Both the position numbers and the translations under genes were made by a program. The notes beneath the pieces are model-generated. The model ran no database searches and was not told where the DNA came from. It worked only from the letters and a program-made list of their open reading frames with translations. Shown in pieces: positions 41,597-53,113 of a DNA stretch of 63,883 nucleotides; positions within the stretch are counted from its first letter, which is position 1, and each line of letters starts with the position of its first letter. Source of the DNA: Flavobacteriales bacterium (GTDB lineage Bacteria; Bacteroidota; Bacteroidia; Flavobacteriales_D; Sanyastnellaceae); contig JADFAK010000087.1 in the NCBI GenBank assembly GCA_015665315.1, positions 1-63,883 of the forward strand, in the 5' to 3' direction.

Positions 41597-43771
41597 CTAG
41601 TAAGAAGTTACTTTGAACTCGGTTCGTCGGTTTTCTTCGTGTAATTCATCCGAACATTTCACGCCATTTTCGCACTTGTTAATCACGGCGGTTTCTCCAT
41701 ATCCCTGGTAGCTCACTCGCTCAGGTGCAATACCTTGTTTGATGAGGTATTCCATGGCTGCCTTGGCGCGTTTCTTGGACAGACTCATATTATAGCTGTC
41801 ACTTCCTCGGGCGTCGGTGTGCGAACCAAGCTCAATGTGCATGGTTGGGTTGTCAATTAACAAGGCCAGGATTTTATCAAGCTCAAGCGCCGCATCTTTT
41901 CGAATGTAGGACTTGTTGTAATCGTAGTAGATATTCTCAATCTTAATACCCTTGTTCAAAATTATCTCCTCCATCGTGAGGTCGATATATTTGTTAATCT
42001 CAATGACGCCGGGTTCCATATTTACGGTGGAGAACATGCCTGTTTTGGCAAAAAATCCTTCCTTTTCAAAGCGGATGTCGTAGTCGCGGTCTTTCTCTAA
42101 TTTGAAAAGCACACTTCCATTTTCTTTGGTGTTGTCGGCATATACTTCTCCTGTATTTTTATCTGTAAGCGTGACCATTACACCTTCAAGCGGAGCATTG
42201 GTTGCTTTTGTGAGCATCCTTCCTTTGGCCGACCATCGCAGTGTTGAAAGTGGAATTTCTCCGATGTCAATGACCCCCTCAGGATCGTCGCAGGGTGTGT
42301 TTTGCGAGGTAAACGAGGTCCATTTGTCGCCATTAGTGACGCGTACGGCATAGCTACAATCCGTGCGATCAAGATTAAAAGCAAAGGCTCCATCTTCGGT
42401 GAGCTCCACTTTTTCAATCACTTCGTTGAGGTTGTTCAGCAATTCAATAGTCGCTCCAGCAAGAGGCTCATTGGTGTCTTCGTCGATAACTTTTCCTTCG
42501 ATCGAAAGCGTTTTCTTAGCCTTCATCGTGAAGTAATAGATGTCGTCTTTCCCTTGTCCTTCGCGTCTATTCGAACTGATATATCCGCGATCTTTTTCGG
42601 GGTTTACCAAGATGCCGAAATCGTCGCCTCCGGAGTTCAAGGGATATCCTGTATTCTCCACTTTGTAGAAAAACCCATCTTTTTGAGAAGCTTCGAATAC
42701 GTCCAATCCTCCCAAACCTGGGTGGCCATCCGAAGAGAAGAACAGCGTGCCATCGGTATGGATGAAGGGAAACATTTCGTTGCCTTCGGTATTGATTCCC
42801 GGACCTAGATTTACGGGCGACGACCATTCGCCATTGGTCATTCGACTCATGTAAATATCCGTTCCTCCAAAGCCTCCCGGCTTGTCGCATGTGAAATACA
42901 GTTTGGTTCCGTCCTGGTTCAAGGTAGGATGCCCGGTCGAATATTGATCGCTGTTGTGCTTGAATTCTACAGGGTCACTCCAGCCTGTTTCTGATCGCTT
43001 ACTCATATAGATCTTCAACTTGGTAATGCGTTCCATAGACCTGCCTCGCACGCCGTCGGTGAAGTTGTTTCTCGTAAAATACACTGTATTTCCGTCGGCC
43101 GAGAAAGTAAGCGGACCTTCATGAAAACGTGTATTCAAAGGGCCTTCGAAGAGTTTAATTCCTGATAAACCGCCTGTATTGTCGATGGTTGCGGAGAACA
43201 AATCCAAGAAGGGTTCATCCGTCCATTTGAATGTGCGTTTTACTGCTGTACCTTCATTTCTTGAGGATACGAAGACCAATTCATCCTTGTGAATAGCCCC
43301 ACAGAATTCGGTATACCCCGTGCTCAAGGAAGTGTTCGTAATGGTAAAACGATCCTGCTGCGACATGATGTCAGCAACATAATCTGAGTTCTCGATTTGC
43401 ATTTTTGCCCGTCGGTCGCTCTTGGTCGACTCGTGGTAAGACTTCATTATTTCTGCTGCCTCCTCGTACTTGCCGTTGCTCTTGAGGGTTTCGGCGTATA
43501 CGTACGAATCTTCTGGATTCCAGCTGTTCTCCATAACACGTGAGAAGTATTCTTCAGCCATACCAAAATCGCGAACTTTCCAATAGGAGTACGCAAGGTT
43601 TCGAATGACTTCGGGGTCTTCTACACCATGGTCGTCGAGTTTTTGGTAGACTTCAATCGCCTCGGCATAGGCCATGCTTTCGTATAGGTCGCTCGCCTTG
43701 CGCATCTGACCACCTTGGGCGATCAGGGCCACTGAGACAAATAGGGATATAGTTGAAAATAGGAGTTTCAT
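41597..43771 (-). CDS. OmpA-family protein with TPR and PD40 repeats (gliding/T9SS-linked)
   Basis: 724 residues with signal peptide MKLLFSTISLFVSVALIAQ. N-terminal TPR repeats (about 25-125) are followed by PD40/WD40-like propeller repeats (about 195-390, HPTLNQDGTKLYFTCDKPGG, GTLFFSSDGHPGLGGLDVFE), two carboxypeptidase-regulatory-like beta domains (about 405-595, IEGKVIDEDTNEPLAGATIE), and a C-terminal OmpA domain (about 610-724, IELGSHTDARGSDSYNMSLS, SKKRAKAAMEYLIKQG) that would grip peptidoglycan. Proteins of this make-up sit beside PorP/SprF proteins in Bacteroidota and anchor T9SS or gliding adhesin machinery to the cell wall. It is the last gene of the adhesin operon, 18 bases after the PorP/SprF gene. 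Confidence 0.9.
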   Translation of the reverse strand: MKLLFSTISLFVSVALIAQGGQMRKASDLYESMAYAEAIEVYQKLDDHGVEDPEVIRNLAYSYWKVRDFGMAEEYFSRVMENSWNPEDSYVYAETLKSNGKYEEAAEIMKSYHESTKSDRRAKMQIENSDYVADIMSQQDRFTITNTSLSTGYTEFCGAIHKDELVFVSSRNEGTAVKRTFKWTDEPFLDLFSATIDNTGGLSGIKLFEGPLNTRFHEGPLTFSADGNTVYFTRNNFTDGVRGRSMERITKLKIYMSKRSETGWSDPVEFKHNSDQYSTGHPTLNQDGTKLYFTCDKPGGFGGTDIYMSRMTNGEWSSPVNLGPGINTEGNEMFPFIHTDGTLFFSSDGHPGLGGLDVFEASQKDGFFYKVENTGYPLNSGGDDFGILVNPEKDRGYISSNRREGQGKDDIYYFTMKAKKTLSIEGKVIDEDTNEPLAGATIELLNNLNEVIEKVELTEDGAFAFNLDRTDCSYAVRVTNGDKWTSFTSQNTPCDDPEGVIDIGEIPLSTLRWSAKGRMLTKATNAPLEGVMVTLTDKNTGEVYADNTKENGSVLFKLEKDRDYDIRFEKEGFFAKTGMFSTVNMEPGVIEINKYIDLTMEEIILNKGIKIENIYYDYNKSYIRKDAALELDKILALLIDNPTMHIELGSHTDARGSDSYNMSLSKKRAKAAMEYLIKQGIAPERVSYQGYGETAVINKCENGVKCSDELHEENRRTEFKVTSY

Positions 43772-43789
43772 GTGGGTGCGTTTTGTCGA

Positions 43790-44716
43790 TTAAAAGTATC
43801 TCGGTGAAAGGATTGCGTCTTTCTTAAATCGGAAATCATAGCTGATCATGATCTCATGCGATCCCGAACTAAAGGTGTTTAGTTTGCTTATCGTGTAGTC
43901 GTAGGAGTAACCGAAGCGTAACTGGTCAGAAACTTGGTAGGAAAGAAGCACACCTGTGGCATCTCCCCAGCGGTAGAATCCACCAATCCAGAGCATATCG
44001 TCGATCAATATATTGGCCGTTAAGTCGACCGATACTGGCGATCCGGCTACGTATTTCGTTTGAATCGTTGGCTTGAATTTGAGAATCGGGTGAATGTCAA
44101 AAACTACACCTCCAATCAGGAAAAAGTGCCTCTTCTCCGTTCCTTGAGCCACCACCGATTCTGCTGCTGAAAGGTCGTTTTCGATCAATTTTGGCGTAGA
44201 AATGCCCAAAAAGTGTCGTTTTGACCACCAATATGCGCTAAAACCGAAATTTGGAAGTGGTTTTGTAGATACATTTTGCTGGAAGGTCACATCAGCCGTT
44301 TCGGTTCCTTTTAAGTCGGCCAGTCCTGCTTTGAATAAATTTAATCCGGCCTTGAGGCCAAATGCTAGTCTGGACTTGTGATTCACCTGAAATCGATAGG
44401 CAAAGTCACCCATGATAGCCGTATTATGCACTGGACCTAGTTGGTCGTTCACTACCGAGAATCCCAGGGCGATTGACTTGTTGGGAAGCGGACTGTGAAC
44501 GGCGAGTGTTTGTGTTCGCGGTCGGCCAGTTACTCCTATCCATTGCTCTCGTGCCAGCAAGGTGACATTCAAGAGGTCATGAGATCCTGCATAGCCAGAA
44601 TTGACCGACAGGGTGTTGAAGAAGTACTGGGTGAACTGTGGATCTTGCTGGCCATTTGCTTGAAAGGCCAACATAGCTATCCCTAGCGCTACAATTAGTT
44701 GTTTTATACTTTTCAT
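43790..44716 (-). CDS. PorP/SprF-family outer-membrane protein
   Basis: 308 residues from the inner ATG at 44716 (signal peptide KSIKQLIVALGIAMLAFQANG); an ATG three codons earlier is possible. The family mark is QQDPQFTQYFFNTLSVNSGY directly after the signal peptide, then AGSHDLLNVTLLAREQWIG. The C-terminal part ends in strands LRFGYSYDYTI, SSGSHEIMISYDFRF and an aromatic end. Members are barrels attached to the type IX system; SprF of Flavobacterium is needed to export the SprB adhesin, and type B sorting domains depend on a matching PorP/SprF. Here it follows a giant adhesin gene that ends in exactly such a domain, so it is most likely that adhesin's dedicated export or surface partner. 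Confidence 0.92.
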   Translation of the reverse strand: MKSIKQLIVALGIAMLAFQANGQQDPQFTQYFFNTLSVNSGYAGSHDLLNVTLLAREQWIGVTGRPRTQTLAVHSPLPNKSIALGFSVVNDQLGPVHNTAIMGDFAYRFQVNHKSRLAFGLKAGLNLFKAGLADLKGTETADVTFQQNVSTKPLPNFGFSAYWWSKRHFLGISTPKLIENDLSAAESVVAQGTEKRHFFLIGGVVFDIHPILKFKPTIQTKYVAGSPVSVDLTANILIDDMLWIGGFYRWGDATGVLLSYQVSDQLRFGYSYDYTISKLNTFSSGSHEIMISYDFRFKKDAILSPRYF

Positions 44717-44733
44717 AATTCGCATTTCTTCGT

Positions 44734-47700
44734 TTAGTCTCTAGCTATATAGAGGAATCCTTGAATTGGGTCCATGCCTTCTACTCCATGTTCGATGAGG
44801 TAGAAATATGTTCCGTCGGGAAGTACCGATGCTCCTTTGGTATTGCCCTCTCCATCGAAATCCTGGAGGTAAGGCTGTGCCGTGAAGACGGGGGTTCCCC
44901 ATCGGTTCATAATGGTCACCGAGGCGTTCGGATATTCGATCAAGAAGTCGATCACCCATGTGTCTCCCACACCGTCTCCGTTCGGGCTTATGCCTTCAGG
45001 GATTACCTGTGCTTCGAGGCATTCATCGGCGTCTTGGAAATCAGGGATGCCATCTCCGTCACAGTCGCCAAAAGCTTCTTCATCGGGGCCATATCCATCC
45101 GGAATTCCATCGTTGTCCGAGTCGTTATCCTGGTAATCAGGATCACCATCGCCATCCGTATCAGTCGGGTCACTTGGATCACCTACCTCATCAGCATCAT
45201 CAATTCCATCGTTGTCGGAATCTGGATCCTGGAAATCGGGGTCGCCGTCATTGTCCGTATCTACCGGGTTGTTCGGATCATCTCCTGCTTCATCTTCATC
45301 TAAGATGCCGTCGTCATCAGCATCTTCATCCTGGTAGTCAGGAATTCCGTCGTCGTCTGTGTCTATAGGCTCTCCGTCGTCCGACTCCACTTCATCGGGA
45401 ATGGTGTCGTTGTCCGAGTCTTCGTCTTGGTAATCCGGAATGCCATCTTCGTCTGTATCTACTGGGTTGTTCGGATCGTCACCGGCTTCATCTTCGTCCA
45501 GAATTGTATCTCCGTCCGAATCAACATCCTGGAAGTCAGGCGCTCCATCGTCGTCGGTATCTACAGGATTTTCTGGGTCGTCTCCGGCCTCATCTTCGTC
45601 GAGCATCCCGTCACCATCCGAATCTTCATCTTGGTAGTCAGGTGTTCCATCGCCATCGGTGTCTAGCGGTACAGGATTGAATCCGTTCTCGACGTCATCG
45701 GGAATGGTGTCGTTGTCCGAGTCTTCGTCCTGGAAATCCGGTGTACCATCTTCATCTGTGTCAACTGGATTGTCTCCATCTTCACCGGCTTCTGTGGCGT
45801 CACTGATATTGTCATTGTCTGAATCTGGATCCAAGTAGTCGGGAACTGTATCGCCGTCGGTGTCCAAAACTTCTGGGGCGCATGGGTCCTCGTAGGTAGG
45901 AGCTCCCTCTAGCCAGTCAGGAATGCTGTCGTTGTCGCTATCCGCATCCAAATAATCAGGAATGTCGTCGCCATCTGTATCGGTCTGCAAGTCGTATCCT
46001 TCCATAAAGTCAGGAATACCATCGCCGTCTGAATCGGCTGGGCCAACGAGTACGACTACCATTCCCGTATCACACAACTGCGGCCAACCATCGTCGCATA
46101 CGACATAGGTGAGCGTGTCGTATCCACAGAATCCTGCAGGTGGGAAGTATGTTATTGTTCCGTCTTCGTTGATAATTACTTCCGTTCCTGTGCTTGTGTC
46201 TATCTCGGTAACGATCAAATCGTCATTTTCAGGATCTGTATCGTTGTCGATGACGTCGATCACAATATCCGTTACGTCGTCGGTTTGCTCGCTATCGTCT
46301 ACCGCAATTGGTGGGTCGTTTACTGGTACAATATTGATATAAGTTATGACTGTATCGCACAATCCTAAGCTATCGCAAATGACTACCTGTAGTGTATCTG
46401 TGCCGAAGTAGTTCGCCGTTGGGGTATAGGTGAAGCAGGTATCACTTGGGTTGTCTGTTTCAGTAAGATCACCGTTGTTGACCAATCCTACCGACCATGT
46501 ATTATCCCAGTCGAATGAAGCTCCGCTACCGTCTACATCGAACAAACCAAAGCACACTTCAAAGGCCACATCTTCCTCGGTTGTGAGCGTCTCTCCCCAA
46601 ATTTCATCTTCAAGATTTGGATTACCGTTACCAGTAATAATGATCGGAGGATCGTTGATTGGCATGACTTCAATGGTCACTACAGCCGTATCACACAATT
46701 GTGGGATGCCGTCGTCGCATATCACATACGTGAACTCGTCCATGCCTACATAGTCCTCATTAGGATTGTAAGTCACAGTTCCATCTTCATTGATTGTGAT
46801 CGTTCCATTTTCAGGATCAATGGTCACTTCAAGTGTGGTGGAATCCAAGTTATCTCCATCGTCGTCTCCGTCGTTGTCCAAGACAGGAATGTCCAATCCA
46901 AGATCTTCGTCGGTTGTAAGCGTGTCGTCCACTGCAAGCGGCGGATCGTTCACGGGAGCAACAGCGATGATAACAATGGCCGTATCACATAGTCCAGGTG
47001 CTGGATATCCGTCGTCGCACACCATGTAGGTGAACTCATCTTCACCGTTGAAGTTTTCATCTGGCGTGTAGATGATCATACCGTCTTCGGTGATTTCTAC
47101 GTTTCCATTTGAAGGATTCGTATCTATCGTAATCGTCGTATAGTCTATGTTTCCTTCTGGGTCAAATGTGTCGGCATCATTGGCCAGTACGTCGATCGTA
47201 ATTGGAGTTTCTTCGTCTGTATATTCCAAATCTCCCCAAGCCTCAGGCTCATCGTTGACAGGTAAAATCGTAATCAGCACGGATGCTTGTGAGCAGTTGC
47301 CATCGGTATCACAAATGGTGTAGACAAATTCATCCAGACCATAATAATTCGGGTCGGGTTGATACGAAACGGTCGCATCGCCATTGATGATAATGACTCC
47401 GTGCTGTGGGTCGGTGATGATCGCGCAGGAACCCGTATCGATGTTGTCCTGCGGATCAATATCATTGGCCAAAATATCGAGTTGCGAGGTTTCGTCCTCG
47501 TAGATTTCAAAGGCATCATCTCCCGGAAGTGGGGAGTCGTTGTTGACATTGATCCAAACCACAGCCGTATCACAAAGTGCAGGCAAGGGGTTTCCGTCGT
47601 CGCATACTTGATAGGTGTAAGAGTCGTTTCCTTCGAAATCAATACTTGGGCTGTAGGTAATCGTGCCATCAGGATTCACGGTGGCCGTTCCAAAACTAGG

Positions 47701-50700
47701 CTCGGTGATTACAATGAGCGTAGTGGGATCAATTTCACCTGCAGGATCTTGGGGATCACCGTCGTTGAGCAACACGTCGGTGGTAACCGAAACATTGGTT
47801 TGCGTGCTGTCCTCGTCATCTGAAGCAAGTGGTGCGTCGTTGATCGGGTTCACCGTAATAGTCACCGTCGCCTCGTCGCACATGGCTGGCAGTGGGTTGC
47901 CGTCGTCACATACCTCATAGGTAAAACTGTCCTCTCCATTGAAATCGGCGTTTGGTGTGTAGGTGATCGTGCCATCTTCGTTGATTGCTACGGTTCCGTT
48001 CTCTGGTTCAACCGTAATAGATGTCGAGTTGGGATCGATGTCGCCAAAGAGATCAAGATCGTCATTGTCGTTTTCTAGGACATCGATAATCACTTCGCCA
48101 TCTTCGTCAAGAGAGGCCGTATCATCATTTGCCGAAGGCGCATCATTGACAGGCAAAACGGTGACGATCACATCGGCCGTCGAGCAGTCGCCATCGTCAT
48201 CACACACTTCGTAGGTAAACGTATCGATACCGTTGAAATCCGGATTTGGGATGTAAGTAACCGTACCATTGTCGTTCACTTCGAGCGTACCATTTGTCGG
48301 TCCGTCGGTGATTGCGACCGTGGTAGGGTCAATGAAGCCGTCCTCGTCCTCGTCGTTGGAGAGAATGTCAAAGGTGCCTGTCGTGTCTTCATTTATGGTG
48401 TAGGCATCATCGGCCGGACCTGGATGGTCGTTGAGATCGTTAACTGTAATAGTTACGAGTGCTTCGTCGCACAAGGCAGGAAGTGGATTTCCAGTGTCAC
48501 ATAACTCGTAGGTGAAACTATCGCTTCCAAAAAAGTTGTCGTCCGGCATATAGGTGACTGTGCCGTCTCCATTCATTGTTACGGTTCCGTTTGAGGGCTC
48601 AGAGGTAATCGTGATTGAATTGAAATCTATGCCTCCTAGCGGATCAATATCGTCGTTGTCATTTGTGAGGATGTCGATTGCCACGGGTGTATCTTCATCT
48701 GTGACTGCCGTATCATCATTTGCCGAAGGCTCATCGTTCACAGGATTTACGGTAAGCAGTACCTCGGCCATTTCGCAAGCACCTAGATCATCGCATACTT
48801 GATACATAAAGGTATCCGCTCCGTTAAAATCGGCGTTCGGCGAGTAAGTGATCGTTCCGTCTGGATTGACCTCGGCGGTTCCGTTGGTGGGTGCGTTGGT
48901 GATCACTAAGGTGCTTATATCGATGGAGCCATCGGTGTCCAAATCATTGTCTAGGACAGCAATGATTCCCGATTCATCTTCGTCGATTTCGGCTGCGTCG
49001 TCGTTAATAGTAGGCGAGTCGTTGACCAAATTCACTAGAATTGTCACGATGGCTTCATCGCACAAAGCCGGAAGTGGAAATCCGCTATCACATACCTGAT
49101 AAGTGAAAATATCGACCCCGCCATAATCGGCGTTTGGTGTGTAAGTAATCGTTCCATCTGGATTGACTTCTACACTACCATTGGTCGGCTCGGAGGTAAT
49201 TGTTACCGTCGAATTATCGATTCCTCCGTTTGGGTCAATACCATCGTTGTCATTGTCCAAAACGTCAATGGTCGTTGCTGTATCTTCCTCGGTGAATCCT
49301 GAATCGTCGTTGGCGATTGGCGTGTCGTTGATTGGGTTGACGGTGATGGTTACAATGGCAGGCAGACAAGCACCGTCGTCGTCGCACACTTCGTAAGTAA
49401 ATGTATCTGAGCCGTTGAAATTGGCATCGGGCGTGTAGGTAATCGTTCCATCAAGATTGACGGTTGCGGTTCCGTTGTTCGGGGCATTTTCGATCGCGAG
49501 CGTCAATATATTCAATAGGCCGTCGGTGTCATCATCGTTGTCCAGTACGCTGAAAATCCCGAAAGTATCCTCGTCGATAGTGTAGTCATCGTCTGCAAGA
49601 GAAGGATCGTCATTGATGTCGTTGATAGTCAATGTCACGACAGCCTCATCGCACAGAGCAGGCGTAGGATTTCCTGTGTCGCATACTTGGTAGGAGAAAG
49701 AATCACCGCCGTTGTACCCGGCGTCGGGAGTATAGGTCACTGATCCGTCGCCGTTGACTGTTACCTCACCGTTTGAAGGGCCAGAAGTAATGGTAACCGA
49801 AGCAGTGTTGATGCCGCCGAGTGGATCTATGTCGTCGTTGTCATTGGCCAGAATGTCGATGGCCACGGGCGTGTCTTCATCTGTGACTGCCGTATCATCA
49901 TTTGCCGAAGGCTCATCGTTGATGGGATTCACGGAAATAGTCACTGTGGCCGACAGACAAGCACCGTCGTCGTCGCACACTTCGTAGGTGAATGTATCGG
50001 AGCCGTTGAAATTGGCATTGGGAGTGTAGGTAATCGTTCCGTCGCCGTTGACGGTTGCTGTTCCGTTGTTCGGGGCATTTTCGATTGAAAGAGTAGAACT
50101 ATCAAGCGTTCCGTCTGAGTCATCGTCGTTGTCGAGCACCGCAAAAACTCCAAAAGTATCCTCGTCGATAGTGTAGTCATCGTCTGCAAGAGAAGGATCG
50201 TCATTGATGTCGTTGATCGTTAAAGTCACCACTGCTTCATCACACAAAGCAGGCGTAGGATTTCCTGTGTCGCATACTTGGTAGGAGAAAGAATCACCGC
50301 CGTTGTATCCGGCGTCGGGAGTATAGGTCACTGATCCGTCGCCGTTGATTGTTACCTCGCCGTTTGAAGGGCCAGAAGTAATGGTAACCGAAGCAGTGTT
50401 GATGCCACCGAGTGGATCAAAGTCGTCGTTGTCATTGGCCAGAATGTCGATGGCCACGGGCGTGTCTTCATCTGTGACTGCCGTATCATCATTTGCCGAA
50501 GGCTCATCGTTGATGGGATTGATCGTAACATTCACCGTGGCTTGATCGCAGAGGGCTGGAGTAGGATTTCCTGAGTCACAGACTTGGTAGGTAAATGAGT
50601 CGGAACCATTGAAATTGGCATCGGGAGTGTAGGTAATTGTACCATTTCCATTGACTGAAACCGACCCGTTCGTAGGATTGGAAGTAATGGTGACAGTTCC

Positions 50701-52629
50701 CGCATCAATTCCACCTAGGGGGTCAAGATCGTCGTTGTCATTGTCTAAAACGTCGATAATCACAGAGTCATCTTCATCCACTGAATCGGCGTCGGCCAAA
50801 GCTGTTGGCGGATCGTTGATGGGCAGTACATTTAAACTCACATCCGCTTGGTCGCAAGCTCCACTGTTGTCACAAATTTGGTATGAAAAATCGTCGGCAC
50901 CGTTGTAGTTGGCGTCGGGAGAATAGGTCACAGTTCCATCGCCATTGACCGTTATTGTTCCGTTGTTGGGTTGATCGGTAATCGTAATCGACGTAAGATC
51001 AATCGTGCCATCGGTGTCTGTGTCATTGTCGGCTACATCGATAATTACGTCTGTATCTTCATTCGTTGAATCTGAGTCGTCGTTGGCTGTTGGGCCAACG
51101 TTGCAGCCTGGCAAGTTGACTACTTCTACCGATGTGATTTCGGTAAATTCACAGCCAAAGTTATCGGTATACGTGAGGGTGTAATCGATTGTGCCTTCTG
51201 ACGTGGGAGTCGCGGTATTTCCTGAAACTCCTTCACCGCTCCAGCTTTGACTTACGGCTGATGTGGTGAATGATTCGAGTGAGATTTTTGTGATATCGGT
51301 CGGGCCAAGATCTACTGACCAAGTGAACAGGGTACCATCATCGAGGTTGTAGTTGTCGGTAATTTGAACGGTCCATGTTCCGTTGATCGGACAACCGTTG
51401 AAGCCGCTAAAACTTTCGTCTGGGGCATAGGTTCCACTTGGAATATCGACACCTGTGGACGACGTACTTCCCGGTCCGCTAAAAGAAGAGAAATCTGTCC
51501 CAGCCGACGAGTCGAAATAGTACTCGGCGCCATCTCCTGGGGGGCCTTCTCCGCTGTTATATTCGCCAGCGCCGCCGACATTGCAATTGTTCATGGTGTT
51601 GGTCGAGAAATCTAGAAGTTCTACGCGCGTTCCATTCGGACAAATCACTTCGATGTCTAAGTCGCCCATATAGCTGTGCTCCATGTCGAGCATGATGACC
51701 ATGTTGGATCCATCTTCGATTACATCGCTTGCACCAAACTGATTGAATACAACTTGGGAAGTATAGCTTGAGCCTGTGCCATCTGGTAATTCGGTTGGAT
51801 CGGGATTGGGTTGCACTTGGGGTTCTTCCCATTCGTAGGGAGTGACGACAGCGGTGAGTGTGACATCCGTTCCGGGGCACACACCTCCAGGATCGGCGTC
51901 GCTAGTGAGTGTAAATGTTGGGGGACCCGCCACTTCGATCAAAATTTCATCGAGGTTGGTACTGACGCAACCAAGGTCATCGGTAACCACCAAGGAGGCA
52001 ATAAATCCACCTTCATTGGAATAGGAATGTGCGCATACAGGCGTCGCAGTTGACAGGGTATTTCCATCGCCAAAATCCCAGTCATAGGTTGTAAAACTCG
52101 AGCCATCGGCATGTGTTGATCCGAGTGCTGAGAAAGTGATGAGGTGTGAGTTGGATTGATTATCAGCGCTAGTCGCGCAAATCTGATTCGCCGAAGCAGA
52201 AAGATCAGCTGTTGGCGGGTTACAGATTGTCTGGCAAGCAACATTCCAAGTCGTAGGTGAATAATCACCATCTCCACAGGAGACAGAACCGTCTGATTCA
52301 AATCGGAGGGTGACGCACCCGTCGCCTCCGTCGGTCGCTGGCGTTCCTATGTACGAGTATCCGCTTGTTCCGACCGATTCAATTTCGGCGAGAACATCTC
52401 CTGAGGTATCACTTCCGGCGTAAATAGTGAGAAGGTCGTAGCCGTTTTCGATCCCGTAGTTCTGGAGCGTAACCGCAATTACTTGCGTAGCTGGATTGTC
52501 GGGACAATAAGTAAATGTCACGTCTTCGTCGTTGTCGTAGCAATACGAAACAGCGCCTACAGAGCAATCCTGTGAGAATAGAATGCAGGTAGAACTGACT
52601 AAAATAAATGAGAGTAAATAACGAATCAT
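44734..52629 (-). CDS. Giant multidomain adhesin with T9SS type B sorting domain
   Basis: 2631 residues from the ATG at 52629, which gives signal peptide [20 protein letters not shown]; an ATG 21 codons earlier does not. Order: CUB-like domain (about 20-130); PKD domain (about 143-233, TYDWDFGDG); proprotein-convertase P-like domain (about 293-443, [36 protein letters not shown]); an Ig-like linker; about 17 cadherin/VCBS-type repeats (about 508-2195, each with ANDD...[16 protein letters not shown] and [15 protein letters not shown]); a Ca-binding TSP3-type region of [19 protein letters not shown] units (about 2196-2540). The type B domain closes the chain ([25 protein letters not shown]). 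Repeats alternate between a DPLGG and an SDG form. Very acidic, so it probably stiffens with calcium. SprB-like in layout; likely a gliding or attachment adhesin. Confidence 0.9.
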   Translation of the reverse strand: MIRYLLSFILVSSTCILFSQDCSVGAVSYCYDNDEDVTFTYCPDNPATQVIAVTLQNYGIENGYDLLTIYAGSDTSGDVLAEIESVGTSGYSYIGTPATDGGDGCVTLRFESDGSVSCGDGDYSPTTWNVACQTICNPPTADLSASANQICATSADNQSNSHLITFSALGSTHADGSSFTTYDWDFGDGNTLSTATPVCAHSYSNEGGFIASLVVTDDLGCVSTNLDEILIEVAGPPTFTLTSDADPGGVCPGTDVTLTAVVTPYEWEEPQVQPNPDPTELPDGTGSSYTSQVVFNQFGASDVIEDGSNMVIMLDMEHSYMGDLDIEVICPNGTRVELLDFSTNTMNNCNVGGAGEYNSGEGPPGDGAEYYFDSSAGTDFSSFSGPGSTSSTGVDIPSGTYAPDESFSGFNGCPINGTWTVQITDNYNLDDGTLFTWSVDLGPTDITKISLESFTTSAVSQSWSGEGVSGNTATPTSEGTIDYTLTYTDNFGCEFTEITSVEVVNLPGCNVGPTANDDSDSTNEDTDVIIDVADNDTDTDGTIDLTSITITDQPNNGTITVNGDGTVTYSPDANYNGADDFSYQICDNSGACDQADVSLNVLPINDPPTALADADSVDEDDSVIIDVLDNDNDDLDPLGGIDAGTVTITSNPTNGSVSVNGNGTITYTPDANFNGSDSFTYQVCDSGNPTPALCDQATVNVTINPINDEPSANDDTAVTDEDTPVAIDILANDNDDFDPLGGINTASVTITSGPSNGEVTINGDGSVTYTPDAGYNGGDSFSYQVCDTGNPTPALCDEAVVTLTINDINDDPSLADDDYTIDEDTFGVFAVLDNDDDSDGTLDSSTLSIENAPNNGTATVNGDGTITYTPNANFNGSDTFTYEVCDDDGACLSATVTISVNPINDEPSANDDTAVTDEDTPVAIDILANDNDDIDPLGGINTASVTITSGPSNGEVTVNGDGSVTYTPDAGYNGGDSFSYQVCDTGNPTPALCDEAVVTLTINDINDDPSLADDDYTIDEDTFGIFSVLDNDDDTDGLLNILTLAIENAPNNGTATVNLDGTITYTPDANFNGSDTFTYEVCDDDGACLPAIVTITVNPINDTPIANDDSGFTEEDTATTIDVLDNDNDGIDPNGGIDNSTVTITSEPTNGSVEVNPDGTITYTPNADYGGVDIFTYQVCDSGFPLPALCDEAIVTILVNLVNDSPTINDDAAEIDEDESGIIAVLDNDLDTDGSIDISTLVITNAPTNGTAEVNPDGTITYSPNADFNGADTFMYQVCDDLGACEMAEVLLTVNPVNDEPSANDDTAVTDEDTPVAIDILTNDNDDIDPLGGIDFNSITITSEPSNGTVTMNGDGTVTYMPDDNFFGSDSFTYELCDTGNPLPALCDEALVTITVNDLNDHPGPADDAYTINEDTTGTFDILSNDEDEDGFIDPTTVAITDGPTNGTLEVNDNGTVTYIPNPDFNGIDTFTYEVCDDDGDCSTADVIVTVLPVNDAPSANDDTASLDEDGEVIIDVLENDNDDLDLFGDIDPNSTSITVEPENGTVAINEDGTITYTPNADFNGEDSFTYEVCDDGNPLPAMCDEATVTITVNPINDAPLASDDEDSTQTNVSVTTDVLLNDGDPQDPAGEIDPTTLIVITEPSFGTATVNPDGTITYSPSIDFEGNDSYTYQVCDDGNPLPALCDTAVVWINVNNDSPLPGDDAFEIYEDETSQLDILANDIDPQDNIDTGSCAIITDPQHGVIIINGDATVSYQPDPNYYGLDEFVYTICDTDGNCSQASVLITILPVNDEPEAWGDLEYTDEETPITIDVLANDADTFDPEGNIDYTTITIDTNPSNGNVEITEDGMIIYTPDENFNGEDEFTYMVCDDGYPAPGLCDTAIVIIAVAPVNDPPLAVDDTLTTDEDLGLDIPVLDNDGDDDGDNLDSTTLEVTIDPENGTITINEDGTVTYNPNEDYVGMDEFTYVICDDGIPQLCDTAVVTIEVMPINDPPIIITGNGNPNLEDEIWGETLTTEEDVAFEVCFGLFDVDGSGASFDWDNTWSVGLVNNGDLTETDNPSDTCFTYTPTANYFGTDTLQVVICDSLGLCDTVITYINIVPVNDPPIAVDDSEQTDDVTDIVIDVIDNDTDPENDDLIVTEIDTSTGTEVIINEDGTITYFPPAGFCGYDTLTYVVCDDGWPQLCDTGMVVVLVGPADSDGDGIPDFMEGYDLQTDTDGDDIPDYLDADSDNDSIPDWLEGAPTYEDPCAPEVLDTDGDTVPDYLDPDSDNDNISDATEAGEDGDNPVDTDEDGTPDFQDEDSDNDTIPDDVENGFNPVPLDTDGDGTPDYQDEDSDGDGMLDEDEAGDDPENPVDTDDDGAPDFQDVDSDGDTILDEDEAGDDPNNPVDTDEDGIPDYQDEDSDNDTIPDEVESDDGEPIDTDDDGIPDYQDEDADDDGILDEDEAGDDPNNPVDTDNDGDPDFQDPDSDNDGIDDADEVGDPSDPTDTDGDGDPDYQDNDSDNDGIPDGYGPDEEAFGDCDGDGIPDFQDADECLEAQVIPEGISPNGDGVGDTWVIDFLIEYPNASVTIMNRWGTPVFTAQPYLQDFDGEGNTKGASVLPDGTYFYLIEHGVEGMDPIQGFLYIARD
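49607..50521 (-). repeat. Recent 600-bp duplication inside the adhesin gene
   Basis: The segment at about 49607-49925 recurs almost unchanged at about 50207-50521, a step of 600 bases or exactly 200 codons, which is one pair of cadherin-like repeats (one DPLGG type plus one SDG type). The shared stretches differ at only a few third-codon positions, while other repeat pairs of the gene have diverged much more. This points to recent tandem duplication or gene conversion that changes adhesin length in frame. Confidence 0.75.
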
Positions 52630-52639
52630 GGTGGTTGTA

Positions 52640-52960
52640 TTAGTCGGCAAGTTGGATGAGCTTGGCATCGAATTTTTCACGATCACGAACATATAGTCGG
52701 TACATTGCGCGCTTATTGAGTTGGTCTTTCACGGATTGAGAGAGTCCGTTCCAAGTCTGAAAAAAGGACTTGATTTCCTCGAGTTTTTCGGGTGCTTCGG
52801 CTTGGAGTCGAATTAGTTGTTCTGACGAATAGAGATCGTTGATGGTAAAGTCATCCGATTCCACCGTGGTTTTGAACCCTTTGTTCTCTGGCGAGGATTG
52901 CGCGTATGTACATAGTTGAGCGCAGGATGCCAGTAAAAAAGCTAGTACTAATTGTTTCAT
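52640..52960 (-). CDS. Small exported protein at the head of the adhesin operon
   Basis: 106 residues with signal peptide [21 protein letters not shown]. The mature part is short and helical, rich in charged residues ([40 protein letters not shown]), with no recognised family. It ends 10 bases before the adhesin start and is therefore cotranscribed. A periplasmic helper of adhesin export or folding is a reasonable guess, nothing more. Upstream (53046-53065) lies a perfect inverted repeat, GCACGAA and TTCGTGC around six bases. Confidence 0.65.
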   Translation of the reverse strand: MKQLVLAFLLASCAQLCTYAQSSPENKGFKTTVESDDFTINDLYSSEQLIRLQAEAPEKLEEIKSFFQTWNGLSQSVKDQLNKRAMYRLYVRDREKFDAKLIQLAD

Positions 52961-53113
52961 GTTTCAGGCTTTTGTGTGTTAGCCGTCAACTATTTCAGTG
53001 ATGCGTTGGTGCGCATTGGGGGGTAAAAGTAGACATGTGGTTTGGGCACGAAGTAAGTTTCGTGCAGCAGGTTCTTGTGGGAAAATTCTGAGTGAAGGGT
53101 GGGGGAGATGCTC

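Noticed and set aside
44761..52053. Many plus-strand frames across the adhesin gene
   Set aside because: They are repetitive mirror images of the cadherin-like and TSP3 repeats and appear at each repeat for that reason alone.
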